Shown piece after piece: positions 16,789 through 24,210 of a stretch of 38,865 bases of DNA. How positions within the stretch are numbered: position 1 is the stretch's first letter; each line of letters starts with the position of its first letter. Below the pieces are notes generated by a model that saw nothing but the letters and a program-made list of their open reading frames with translations, was not told the DNA's origin and did not search any database. Source of the stretch: Sphingomonas sp. (GTDB lineage: Bacteria > Pseudomonadota > Alphaproteobacteria > Sphingomonadales > Sphingomonadaceae); assembly GCA_017304655.1 (NCBI GenBank), contig JAFKLY010000009.1:181136-220000 (forward strand). Reading direction: 5' to 3'. The position numbers and the translations under genes were made by a program.

Positions 16789-17543
16789 TGCGCCCGCGTC
16801 GACTCGCTGCCCTCCTACTCCTGCTGCTTGGCGCCGGCATTGCCCGGGCCGACATTGGCTGGGAAGTCGTCAAGACGCTCCCCCACGATCCACATGCCTT
16901 CACGCAGGGCCTCTTCATCGCTGACGGCAAGCTGTACGAGAGCACGGGTCTCGTCGGCCAGTCGGAGCTGCGCGAGCTGCGGCTGGAGGATGCGAAACTG
17001 CTGCGCCGCCAGCCCATCCGGTCTGACCTGTTTGGCGAGGGCATCGCCCCTTGGCGGGACAGGATTGTCAGCATCACCTGGCAGAGCGGCCTTGGCTTCG
17101 TTTGGCGGCGCCACGACTTCAGGCAACTCGCATCCTTCTCCTATCCAGGCGAGGGCTGGGGTCTCACCTCGGACGGCCAGTCCCTCATCCTGAGCGACGG
17201 CACGGCCGATCTGCGCTTTCTCGACCCGGAGACGCAGAAGGAAACCAAGCGAATCAGCGTCTCCTGGAATGGCGAGCCAGTCCGCAATCTGAACGAACTC
17301 GAATATGCCGACGGCGCGATCTACGCGAATATCTGGTATTCACCGATGATCGCGCGGATTGATCCGGCGACAGGCGCGGTGACCGACTGGATTAACCTGT
17401 CCCCGCTCGTCGCGGAAAATATCGGCCGCGATTCGGGCGCTGTCCTCAACGGTATCGCTTGGGATCCCAAGAGCCGGCTCCTGTATGTCACGGGCAAGAA
17501 CTGGCCGCATCTCTACGCGCTGCGCCTGCGCGAGGCCCCTTGA
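16788..17543 (+). CDS. Glutaminyl-peptide cyclotransferase (glutaminyl cyclase, plant/bacterial type)
   Basis: A 251-aa secreted protein with a signal peptide at residues 1-21 (LAALLLLLLGAGIARA). It has a five-bladed propeller-type repeat sequence: VVKTLPHDPHAFTQGLF, DGKLYESTGLVGQSELRE, and VRNLNELEYADGAIYANIW. These are hallmarks of the plant-type glutaminyl cyclase family, which converts N-terminal Gln to pyroglutamate. RDSGAVLNGIAWDPKSRLLYVTGKNWPHLY closes the fold. It is translated from TGATG coupling to ygfZ and acts in the periplasm or outside. A perfect FNR-like palindrome lies 15 nt after its stop and probably controls something else. Confidence 0.9.
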   Translation: MRPRRLAALLLLLLGAGIARADIGWEVVKTLPHDPHAFTQGLFIADGKLYESTGLVGQSELRELRLEDAKLLRRQPIRSDLFGEGIAPWRDRIVSITWQSGLGFVWRRHDFRQLASFSYPGEGWGLTSDGQSLILSDGTADLRFLDPETQKETKRISVSWNGEPVRNLNELEYADGAIYANIWYSPMIARIDPATGAVTDWINLSPLVAENIGRDSGAVLNGIAWDPKSRLLYVTGKNWPHLYALRLREAP

Positions 17544-17558
17544 ATTGCCCAGTCCTTC

Positions 17559-17572
17559 TTGATCCTGATCAA
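17559..17572. promoter_or_regulatory. Perfect FNR/FixK-type box
   Basis: TTGATCCTGATCAA matches TTGAT-N4-ATCAA exactly and has 6-bp perfect arms. It lies between the glutaminyl cyclase stop and a gene-free stretch, so the only candidate target downstream is the RNA at about 17600. The centre at 17565.5 is 37-42 bp before that start, the class II activator position. A weak -10 (ATTCTA, 17591-17596) fits. Direction and use are inferred. Confidence 0.65.
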
Positions 17573-17599
17573 AGATTGGGACGCTAAACGATTCTAGTC

Positions 17600-17772
17600 C
17601 TGTGATCGTAGATCGCGATGGAGGGGACCTGCTCCACTTCTAGCGACAGATGGAGCCGGGTCGTTTTGGCATGGCTCCCATCACAGGTTTGCGCCACCCT
17701 TTGTCCTTCCGTCCGGGCAGTGTCGGGAACGCGCAAAAAGGGGACCCCCTCTTGGCAGCAGAGGGGGTCCCC
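17600..17772 (+). ncRNA. Candidate FNR-controlled small RNA
   Basis: No ORF of note exists here, yet the plus strand folds well on paper. CCTGTGAT (17599-17606) pairs with ATCACAGG (17680-17687) and closes a junction. Inside it are TGGAG/CTCCA (17619-17623 with 17632-17636), exposing a GGGACCTG loop, and GGAGCC/GGCTCC (17652-17657 with 17673-17678). The 12-bp hairpin at 17740-17772 could end it, though the T-tract after it on this strand is weak (GCATTGTTT). With the FNR box upstream this resembles the arrangement of enterobacterial FnrS. I know no named homologue. The 5' end is estimated from the promoter position. Confidence 0.45.
17735..17772 (-). terminator. Strong intrinsic terminator of the dsbA-bepA transcript
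   Basis: GGGGACCCCCTC (17740-17751) is perfectly complementary to 17761-17772 with a 9-nt loop. On the minus strand five T follow (complement of 17735-17739), so it is a classical terminator for the gene ending at 17845. On the plus strand it could also stop the candidate RNA, less efficiently. Confidence 0.85.
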
Positions 17773-17844
17773 GCATTGTTTCAGGCGCCCATGATCATTC
17801 GTTGACCGTCAAGCCGGCCGCCCTCGGGGCGCCTTGCCTGCGGC

Positions 17845-18672
17845 TCAGCCTTTGGTGCGCGCTTTGTCTATCGCAGCCTTCAGCGTCTCATAGCCGACCG
17901 AGCCGTTGAGAATCTGATCCCCGACGACAAAAAGCGGCGTGCCCTCCGCGCCCAGCGCCTGTGCGAGCCGGACATTCTCCATGATCGGCGCGTCGTCGGT
18001 CGTCGCTTTGATCGCCGCCTTGGACTTGGCAACATCCAGTCCCGCTTGGCCGGCCACCTTGAGAACCGTCTCCGGTTCGACATTGCCCGCCGCGTACATG
18101 GCGCGATGGAAGGCCATGAACTTGCCCTCGTCGGCCGCGACCTGGCTCACGCGCGCCGCGCCAAGGCTCCCCTGCGTGATGATCGGCAATTCCCGATACA
18201 CGATGCGCAGGTCCGGATTATCCTTCACCAGTCGGGCTAGATCAGGCAGCGAGGCACGGCAATAGCCGCAGGCATAATCCATGAAGGCGACCAGCGTGAC
18301 CTTGGGCGCCGCCGCACCTTCCCAAGCCCCCTTGTAGGGCGTCTCCAGCGCAGCGCGGTGCTCATCAACCTTGGCGGCCGCCTGCTTCGCCTTCAGGCGC
18401 TCGATCGCTTCAGGAATGATTTCCGGGTGTTCCAGTATATACTCACGCACGACCGTCTCGATCGCAGTCCGATCGGAGGGCGCGACCGCAGCCGGCTTTC
18501 CGTCCACAGCGGCATAAGTGACCGCCGCGCTGCCGCCGGCCAGGATCGCGAGCAACGCTGGAACAACCAGGCCCCGGCGCGACGGAACACCCGATCGCGT
18601 GCGTGCACCAAGGGCGGAGAGGATCACGCCACCTGCGCGCAATGTGGTTCGCAGGGTCGGTCTGGCGGTCAT
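17845..18672 (-). CDS. DsbA-family thiol:disulfide oxidoreductase, membrane-anchored
   Basis: A 275-aa thioredoxin-fold protein. A signal anchor lies at about 35-56 (LVVPALLAILAGGSAAVTYA), then a helical N-terminal extension (about 68-105, ETVVREYILEHPEIIPEAIE) common in DsbA-like proteins of alphaproteobacteria. The thioredoxin domain has the active site CGYC (135-138) and a cis-proline segment GTPLFVVGDQ. CxYC and the domain pattern resemble the DsbA/Com1 (DSBA oxidoreductase) group. It acts in the periplasm, forming or isomerising disulfides. Its ATG overlaps the bepA stop by 4 nt (ATGA), so translation is coupled. E. coli BepA helps mature the disulfide-bonded LptD, which makes the pairing sensible. 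Confidence 0.88.
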   Translation of the reverse strand: MTARPTLRTTLRAGGVILSALGARTRSGVPSRRGLVVPALLAILAGGSAAVTYAAVDGKPAAVAPSDRTAIETVVREYILEHPEIIPEAIERLKAKQAAAKVDEHRAALETPYKGAWEGAAAPKVTLVAFMDYACGYCRASLPDLARLVKDNPDLRIVYRELPIITQGSLGAARVSQVAADEGKFMAFHRAMYAAGNVEPETVLKVAGQAGLDVAKSKAAIKATTDDAPIMENVRLAQALGAEGTPLFVVGDQILNGSVGYETLKAAIDKARTKG

Positions 18673-20078
18673 TTCTTCTTCGTCCTTTCCATGGAAGCGC
18701 GGCTTACCATCGCGATGTCCTGCGCCCGCAGATAATCCGGCGACTTCTGATCGATTCCGCCCATTGCGACCTCTGCGTTGCGAAGAGCAAGCGCGGCCTG
18801 CCCTTCCATTGAATAACGTTCCGCCGTCGCCAGCGCGGCGCGGGCCGTGTCGCCCTTGCGCTGATAGACATTGCCAAGCGCATACCAGGCGAAGGGATTT
18901 TCCCGGTCGCGCGAAACCGCATTGCGCAGCACCCGCTCGGCTTCGTCGAGATATTTGGGATCGTCCGTTGCCACGAGGGCATGGCCCAGCAGGGTGGCGA
19001 TGAGCGGCTGCCCGCCGGTCTTGTCGACCGCCTCGCGTAGCGGCGGGATGGCAGCGGCAGGTTTGCCGGATTCGAGCAGCACCTGCCCCTGCAGTTCCAG
19101 AAAATAGGGATCGTGCGGATCGGCCTTCAGCAGCGCATCGATCTCGGCCAGCGCCTGCTCGGTATAGGCGCTTTTGTGGTAGGCATAGGCCCGAGCATAA
19201 TGCGCAGGGATGGACTGGTCGCTCGTCGGATAGGACTGGAGCGTACGCGGCGGATCGCTCACGAAGCCGACGAGCTTGGCCTTCACGCGCTGGAAGCGGG
19301 CCTCCAGAGCGGGATCGGTCGGCTTGCTCCACGCAGGATCATGCTCGTACAAATTGGAAAGCACGGCAACGCGATCGCCGGAGAGCGGGTGCGTGCGCAC
19401 ATAGGTGTCCTGCGGAACGTAGAGCCGATATTCGAGATTCTGCAGTTTCTTGAAGAACTCCAGACTGCCCTTCCCGCTGATCCCGGCATTGTGCAGATAG
19501 CGCGCGCCAGCGGCGTCCGCGCTTGATTCCTGTGCGCGACTGAAGGCGAGGAACTTGCCCATCGCCGCCTGCTGCCCCGCTGCCATGATGCCCATGCCGG
19601 CCTCGCCGCCGCCCGCTGCCAGCGCGGCCGCGCCAAGCAGCAGGCTGACGAGCTGGATGCCGGTCGCTTCCTTGATGCCCTCCGCCGAACGGATGACGTG
19701 GCCGCCTTCGATATGCCCCAGCTCGTGCGCCACGACGCCCTGAATCTGATTGATGTTGTCCGCCGACGCGATGAGGCCGCTATGCACCCAGACGATTTGT
19801 CCGCCGGCCACGAAGGCGTTGATGCTGGGATCATTGATCACCAGAATCTCGGCATTGCGCGGATCGAGGCCGGCCGCCTTGACGAGGGGCGCGGTGGCGT
19901 CGCGCATCAGCGCCTCGGTTTCAGCATCGCGCAGAATGGATTGGGCCAATGCAGGCTGCACGCCGATCAGGCCGATAGCCGCCAGGAAAGCGAGCAATCG
20001 CCCGATCAGACGAGCAGCACGCACGGTCAGGATTGTCCCGGAACCGGCAACGGGAACATGCGCAAAAAGTCGAGCCAT
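18669..20078 (-). CDS. bepA: BepA-like periplasmic M48 metalloprotease with TPR domain
   Basis: A 469-aa protein with a signal peptide ending near residue 45 (QPALAQS). The M48 protease domain has the zinc motif HELGH (118-122) and third ligand Glu184 in SRAQESSADAAG. The C-terminal half has TPR-like repeats (about 290-460: YAYHKSAYTEQALAEIDALL, PFAWYALGNVYQRKGDTARA). This order and length match E. coli BepA (YfgC), which assists LptD assembly and degrades misfolded outer-membrane proteins. ATG 20078 was preferred over the upstream in-frame ATG 20135 because it puts the hydrophobic segment nearer the start; the signal is still long. It is the first gene of a two-gene unit with the DsbA-like gene. 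Confidence 0.9.
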   Translation of the reverse strand: MARLFAHVPVAGSGTILTVRAARLIGRLLAFLAAIGLIGVQPALAQSILRDAETEALMRDATAPLVKAAGLDPRNAEILVINDPSINAFVAGGQIVWVHSGLIASADNINQIQGVVAHELGHIEGGHVIRSAEGIKEATGIQLVSLLLGAAALAAGGGEAGMGIMAAGQQAAMGKFLAFSRAQESSADAAGARYLHNAGISGKGSLEFFKKLQNLEYRLYVPQDTYVRTHPLSGDRVAVLSNLYEHDPAWSKPTDPALEARFQRVKAKLVGFVSDPPRTLQSYPTSDQSIPAHYARAYAYHKSAYTEQALAEIDALLKADPHDPYFLELQGQVLLESGKPAAAIPPLREAVDKTGGQPLIATLLGHALVATDDPKYLDEAERVLRNAVSRDRENPFAWYALGNVYQRKGDTARAALATAERYSMEGQAALALRNAEVAMGGIDQKSPDYLRAQDIAMVSRASMERTKKK

Positions 20079-20177
20079 GGTGTGCCCGCTATGCCAGAAG
20101 GAGCCTGAACCCCGGCTGACGGATCGCTTGTGCAATCCGCCGCCAGGATCTCAGCGCCCGCCACGGGCGGCGCGCAA

Positions 20178-22850
20178 TCACGCGCCGAACGTGCGCTGCC
20201 ACCAGCCGCGACGCGGCGTTTCGCCACCATCGTCTTCCCCATCGGAAGCCAAGCCGGCGGCTTCCACAGCCGGCTCGGACTCAGGAGCGGCAGCAACCAC
20301 TGCCTCGGCCGGATCACTCTGCGCCGCCAGCGCTACAGGCTCTGCCGCCTTGCGACGCGTGCGCCGCTTGGGCGCTGCGGGCGCATCCTCAGTCGCTGCT
20401 TCGACCACAGGCGCCGGCTCGGCAGGAGCAGGCGCCTCAGCCGTCTCGGCAGCGGCGGCCGCCTTGCGGCGTGTGCGGCGCTTCGGGGCGACCGGCGCGT
20501 CCTCGGCGGCGTCCGTCAGCTCCGGCGACACCTCGACCGGCACTGCCTCGGCAGGCGCGGCGTCCTCGGCGACCGGCTCTGCTGCGGCCTTCCGGCTGCG
20601 CCGACGCTTCGGCTTCGCTTCGACGGCCTCCGGAGAGGCAACCTCCGGCTCAACCGCGTCAGCGACCGGAGCCGTATCGGCAACGGCGGACTGATCTTCG
20701 CTCGGCTCGGCAGCTTCGGCGCCGGATTCACTCCCGACCCCATCGCCCTGTCCACCACGGCGACGGCGACCACCGCGCCGTCCGCGACGGCTACGACGAG
20801 CCTGCCCTTCATCGGTTCCCGCCCGTTCCTCGGCCGCATCGCCGGCCTCCGGACCAGCATCCTCCGAATCGGGCTCTGCGCCCTCCTCGCTGCCCTCGGC
20901 ATCGGTCTCACCGGCGACTTCATCTTCGCGGCGGCCGCGACGGCCACGGCGGCGGCGGCGGCGCTTGTTGCGACCGCTCTCTCCGCGATCCCCGCCGCTC
21001 TCGCCCTTCGGCCCGTCGTCCTCGGCAGCCTCGTCTTCTTCCTCTTCCTCGTCTTCCGGCTCGTCGAACTCCTCGTCCGCCTCACTATTGTCGGCGATCG
21101 GCGCGTAGCTGACCTGCATGGTCGGCCGCGGACCGCTGGCCTCGACGGACATGCGCGCGCCTTCAACCTCGCCATCGGGCAGGATCACGATCGTCACGCC
21201 ATAGCGGCGCTCGATCTCGTCCAGCTCGCGGCGCTTGTTGTTGAGCACGTAGAAGGCCGCTTCCTGGCTCGCACGCAGCGTGATGATGCTGCCGCGACCA
21301 CGGGCCGCTTCTTCCTCCAGCATGCGCAGCGCAGACAGACCGGCCGACGACGCCGTGCGCACGAGACCAGTACCCTCGCAATGCGGACAGGCGCGGGTGG
21401 ACGCTTCCAGCACACCAGTGCGCAGGCGCTGGCGGCTCATCTCCATGAGGCCGAAGCCGGAAATGCGGCCGACCTGGATTCGCGCGCGGTCGTCCTTCAG
21501 CGCTTCCTTCATCGCCTTCTCGACTTTGCGGATATTGGAGTTGTGCTCCATGTCGATGAAGTCGATGACGACGAGGCCGGCCATGTCGCGCAGACGCAGC
21601 TGCCGGGCGATCTCGCGGGCCGCTTCCAGATTGGTCGCCGTGGCGGTCTGCTCGATATTGTGCTCGCGCGTCGAGCGGCCGGAGTTGATGTCGATCGAGA
21701 CCAGCGCCTCGGTCGGGTTGATCACCAGATAGCCACCCGACTTGAGCTGGACGACGGGATTGTACATCGCCGCCAGCTGATCCTCGACGCCGACCCGCTG
21801 GAACAGCGAGACAGCATCGGCATATGGCTTCACGCGCCGGGCGTGGCTGGGCATCAGGAGCTTCATGAAGTCCTTCGCCTGGCGATAGCCCTCCTCGCCC
21901 TCGACGATCACTTCCTCGATATCGCGATGATAGATGTCGCGGATCGCGCGCTTGATCAGATCGCTATCATTGTGGATCAGCGCCGGCGCAGCCGCGCGGA
22001 GCGTGTTCTCGCGAATCTCGTCCCACAGGCGGGCGAGATAATCGAAGTCGCGACGGATTTCCGTCTTGGTGCGCGAGAGGCCGGCCGTCCGCACAATGCA
22101 GCCCATCGTCGAAGGCAGTTTCATCTCGGCGATGATCGACTTCAGCCGCTTGCGGTCGGCCGAGTTGCTGATCTTGCGCGAAATGCCGCCGCCATGGCTG
22201 GTGTTGGGCATCAGCACGCAATAGCGGCCGGCAAGGCTGAGATAGGTCGTGAGAGCCGCGCCCTTGTTGCCGCGCTCTTCCTTCACGACCTGGACGAGCA
22301 GCACCTGGCGGCGCTTGATCACGTCCTGGATCTTGTAGCGACGGCGCAGCGCCATGCGCTTGCGCTTCAGCTCCTCAGCGGCCTGATTGTCGGCCTTGCC
22401 CTTGGGCTTGGCACGGGCGGCTTCACCCTCGCCCTCTTCCTCATCATCGTCGCCATGGTCAGGACGCTCGACGACCTCGACGTCGCCGGCCTCACCGTGG
22501 GCCTGATCATCGTCTTCATCATCGTCGTCGTCATCACCGCGCAGCGCGGCTTCCTCGGCAGCGTGCGCCGCTTCCTCGGCGAGCAGAGCCTCGCGGTCCT
22601 CGCGCGGGATCTGATAATAGTCGGGATGGATTTCCGAGAAAGCGAGGAAGCCGTGGCGATTGCCACCATAATCCACGAAGGCCGCCTGCAGGGACGGCTC
22701 AACGCGGGTCACTTTTGCGAGATAGATATTCCCCTTGAGCTGCTTGTGCTCGGCACTCTCGAAATCAAACTCCTCGATCCGGTTCCCCGTTACGACCGCG
22801 ACCCGGGTTTCTTCCCGGTGGCGCGCATCGATCAACATACGCATTGTCAT
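20178..22850 (-). CDS. rne: Ribonuclease E/G family endoribonuclease
   Basis: An 890-aa protein. It starts MTMRMLIDARHREETRVAVV, followed by an S1 RNA-binding region interrupted by an acidic insert of about 65 residues (DDDDDDEDDD near 105-115, then DDDEEEGEGE). The 5'-sensor and DNase-I-like catalytic part has SIDINSGRST and GLVVIDFIDM supplying the metal-binding aspartates, and the Zn-link CPHCEGTG follows. The C-terminal 300 residues are low-complexity Arg/Glu/Ala with the repeated APKRRTRRKAA unit, the expected disordered degradosome scaffold. It starts mRNA decay and processes rRNA. An acidic insertion in S1 is known for alphaproteobacterial RNase E. GGAG sits 8 nt before the ATG. The long leader (22851-23223) has a stem-loop that may take part in autoregulation. 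Confidence 0.94.
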   Translation of the reverse strand: MTMRMLIDARHREETRVAVVTGNRIEEFDFESAEHKQLKGNIYLAKVTRVEPSLQAAFVDYGGNRHGFLAFSEIHPDYYQIPREDREALLAEEAAHAAEEAALRGDDDDDDEDDDQAHGEAGDVEVVERPDHGDDDEEEGEGEAARAKPKGKADNQAAEELKRKRMALRRRYKIQDVIKRRQVLLVQVVKEERGNKGAALTTYLSLAGRYCVLMPNTSHGGGISRKISNSADRKRLKSIIAEMKLPSTMGCIVRTAGLSRTKTEIRRDFDYLARLWDEIRENTLRAAAPALIHNDSDLIKRAIRDIYHRDIEEVIVEGEEGYRQAKDFMKLLMPSHARRVKPYADAVSLFQRVGVEDQLAAMYNPVVQLKSGGYLVINPTEALVSIDINSGRSTREHNIEQTATATNLEAAREIARQLRLRDMAGLVVIDFIDMEHNSNIRKVEKAMKEALKDDRARIQVGRISGFGLMEMSRQRLRTGVLEASTRACPHCEGTGLVRTASSAGLSALRMLEEEAARGRGSIITLRASQEAAFYVLNNKRRELDEIERRYGVTIVILPDGEVEGARMSVEASGPRPTMQVSYAPIADNSEADEEFDEPEDEEEEEDEAAEDDGPKGESGGDRGESGRNKRRRRRRGRRGRREDEVAGETDAEGSEEGAEPDSEDAGPEAGDAAEERAGTDEGQARRSRRGRRGGRRRRGGQGDGVGSESGAEAAEPSEDQSAVADTAPVADAVEPEVASPEAVEAKPKRRRSRKAAAEPVAEDAAPAEAVPVEVSPELTDAAEDAPVAPKRRTRRKAAAAAETAEAPAPAEPAPVVEAATEDAPAAPKRRTRRKAAEPVALAAQSDPAEAVVAAAPESEPAVEAAGLASDGEDDGGETPRRGWWQRTFGA
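20345..20610 (-). repeat. Imperfect in-frame repeats in the rne C-terminal tail
   Basis: Three copies of a basic block recur about 115-120 bp apart: RRRSRKAAAEP, APKRRTRRKAAAAAE and APKRRTRRKAAEP. They are separated by acidic, Ala/Pro-rich spacers (VEVSPELTDAAED, PAPAEPAPVVEAATED). The DNA of the last two copies is nearly identical (plus-strand 20343-20367 and 20459-20486). They look like tandem duplications within an Arg-rich RNA-binding or partner-binding region. Confidence 0.65.
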
Positions 22851-23223
22851 TTAGATATCTCCGGCCGGTCGTTGCGCGTCCCCGCAGAGGAGCGGCGCAA
22901 TCCGGCGTAATGAGGGAGCGCGCTGCCCGGCGCGTCGGATCGACGCGGCGGCGGCGGAGCGAACTCCGGTTTTCAACGAAAAAATGTGTGTCTGCTGCAA
23001 AGACATGTCCGCATCCTGCGGAATAAGGCCTGTAAAGCGCTCGCAGCCCAGTGCTCGCTTTCGCGTGCTCCGAGCTCGTCAAGCCATGCCTCATGCAACA
23101 TCAACCTGTCAGATCGCCTTACGGGGCGATGATGGTCCGGTCTGCGCGACCACGCACCCCCAATTAGATAGGTGGCCGATCCGGAATTCAAATCGCTAGC
23201 AGGGCTTTTGTCGCAGGGCAACG
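22851..23223. other. 373-bp divergent intergenic region between rne and the amidase
   Basis: No gene is apparent. Next to rne, on the minus strand, TTGCG (22896-22900, read back) pairs with 22872-22876 and CCGC/GCGG (22882-22885 with 22892-22895) closes a 6-nt loop across a 5-nt bulge. This is a leader hairpin about 20 nt before the rne ribosome-binding site. RNase E transcripts elsewhere carry structured leaders used for autoregulation. I see no firm -35/-10 pair for either gene. Confidence 0.45.
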
Positions 23224-24204
23224 ATGAAAAGGGACCACCCCCTGGGTGACATCCGGCACGATTTTGGCTGGACGCATGACGGCTGCTCGCGGCACAAGGC
23301 CCTCACCATGGCCTTGCTGGCTGCTTTCCTTGCCCTGACCGCGCCCATGCCGGTGCCGCCCACCATCGCGGCTGCCGCTCCCTTGCGCCCGGCGTTGAGT
23401 GAAACGACAGCGCACATGAGCAAGCCGCCGGTCCGCGGACGGATCATCGTGCGCATTCCCGATGCTGCACCGAGCATAGCCCTTCCGCCGATCCAGGGAC
23501 CGCGCGACACGGCCCGCCCACTCGTGGTCATCGACGCAGGCCATGGCGGACACGATCCCGGCGCCTACAATGCCGAGCTGCGCGTGCGCGAAAAGGACCT
23601 GACACTCGCCATCGCCCGTGCCGTGCGGGACGAGTTGCTCAAGACCGGACGCATCCGGGTGGCGCTCACGCGGGACGATGATCGCTTTCTCGTGTTGCAG
23701 GAGCGCTATGGCATTGCCCGCAAGCTGGGCGCTAACCTGTTCATTTCCATCCATGCCGATGCTGCGGACGATCCGCGCGCCAGCGGCGCGACAATCTACA
23801 CGCTGTCGGACGTCGCCTCAGACCGGGAAGCCGCCCGCCTCGCCGCGCGGGAAAACCGCGCCGACCTGCTCAACGGCGTCGATCTCTCCGACAAGAGCAG
23901 TGCCGTCAGCTCGATCCTGATCGACCTCACCCAGCGCGAGACGATGGACGCCTCCGCGCGCTTCGCCGAATTACTGCACCGTGAGGCGCTGCCGCATTTC
24001 CGCTTTCGCACGCCCTATCACCGCTTCGCCTCGCTGGTTGTCCTCAAGGCGCCGGACACGCCCTCGGTGCTGCTGGAAACGGGCTATGTCAGCAACGATC
24101 AGGACGCGGGCTGGATGATGACCAAGGATGGCCGGCTCCAGATCGCCAAAGGGGTCGCCGCTGCGGTGTCCGTGCATTTCGCCCGCCGCTCCGCTGGCCG
24201 CTGA
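23224..24204 (+). CDS. N-acetylmuramoyl-L-alanine amidase (Amidase_3)
   Basis: A 326-aa protein with a Zn-dependent amidase_3 domain at about 98-320. VVIDAGHGGHDPGAYN gives the first zinc His and YNAELRVREKDLTL the zinc Glu. FISIHADAADDP supplies the second His, and LLETGYVSNDQD contains the catalytic Glu. It cleaves the bond between muramic acid and the stem peptide in the periplasm, usually at division. There is no AMIN domain; a short linker joins the export signal to the catalytic part. ATG 23224 begins a charged 28-residue stretch. An ATG at 23308 (MALLAAFLALTAPMPV) opens directly on the signal peptide and may be the true start. The 3' end meets dacB after 6 bp. Confidence 0.9.
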   Translation: MKRDHPLGDIRHDFGWTHDGCSRHKALTMALLAAFLALTAPMPVPPTIAAAAPLRPALSETTAHMSKPPVRGRIIVRIPDAAPSIALPPIQGPRDTARPLVVIDAGHGGHDPGAYNAELRVREKDLTLAIARAVRDELLKTGRIRVALTRDDDRFLVLQERYGIARKLGANLFISIHADAADDPRASGATIYTLSDVASDREAARLAARENRADLLNGVDLSDKSSAVSSILIDLTQRETMDASARFAELLHREALPHFRFRTPYHRFASLVVLKAPDTPSVLLETGYVSNDQDAGWMMTKDGRLQIAKGVAAAVSVHFARRSAGR

Positions 24205-24210
24205 ACGCCC

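Noticed and set aside
17559..17572. FNR box controlling the dsbA or glutaminyl cyclase genes
   Set aside because: It lies downstream of the cyclase stop and beyond the 3' end of the dsbA gene, so neither promoter is there.
20130..22910. 926-aa plus-strand frame opposite rne
   Set aside because: Low-complexity mirror of the Arg/Glu/Ala-rich RNase E; no family features or ribosome-binding site.
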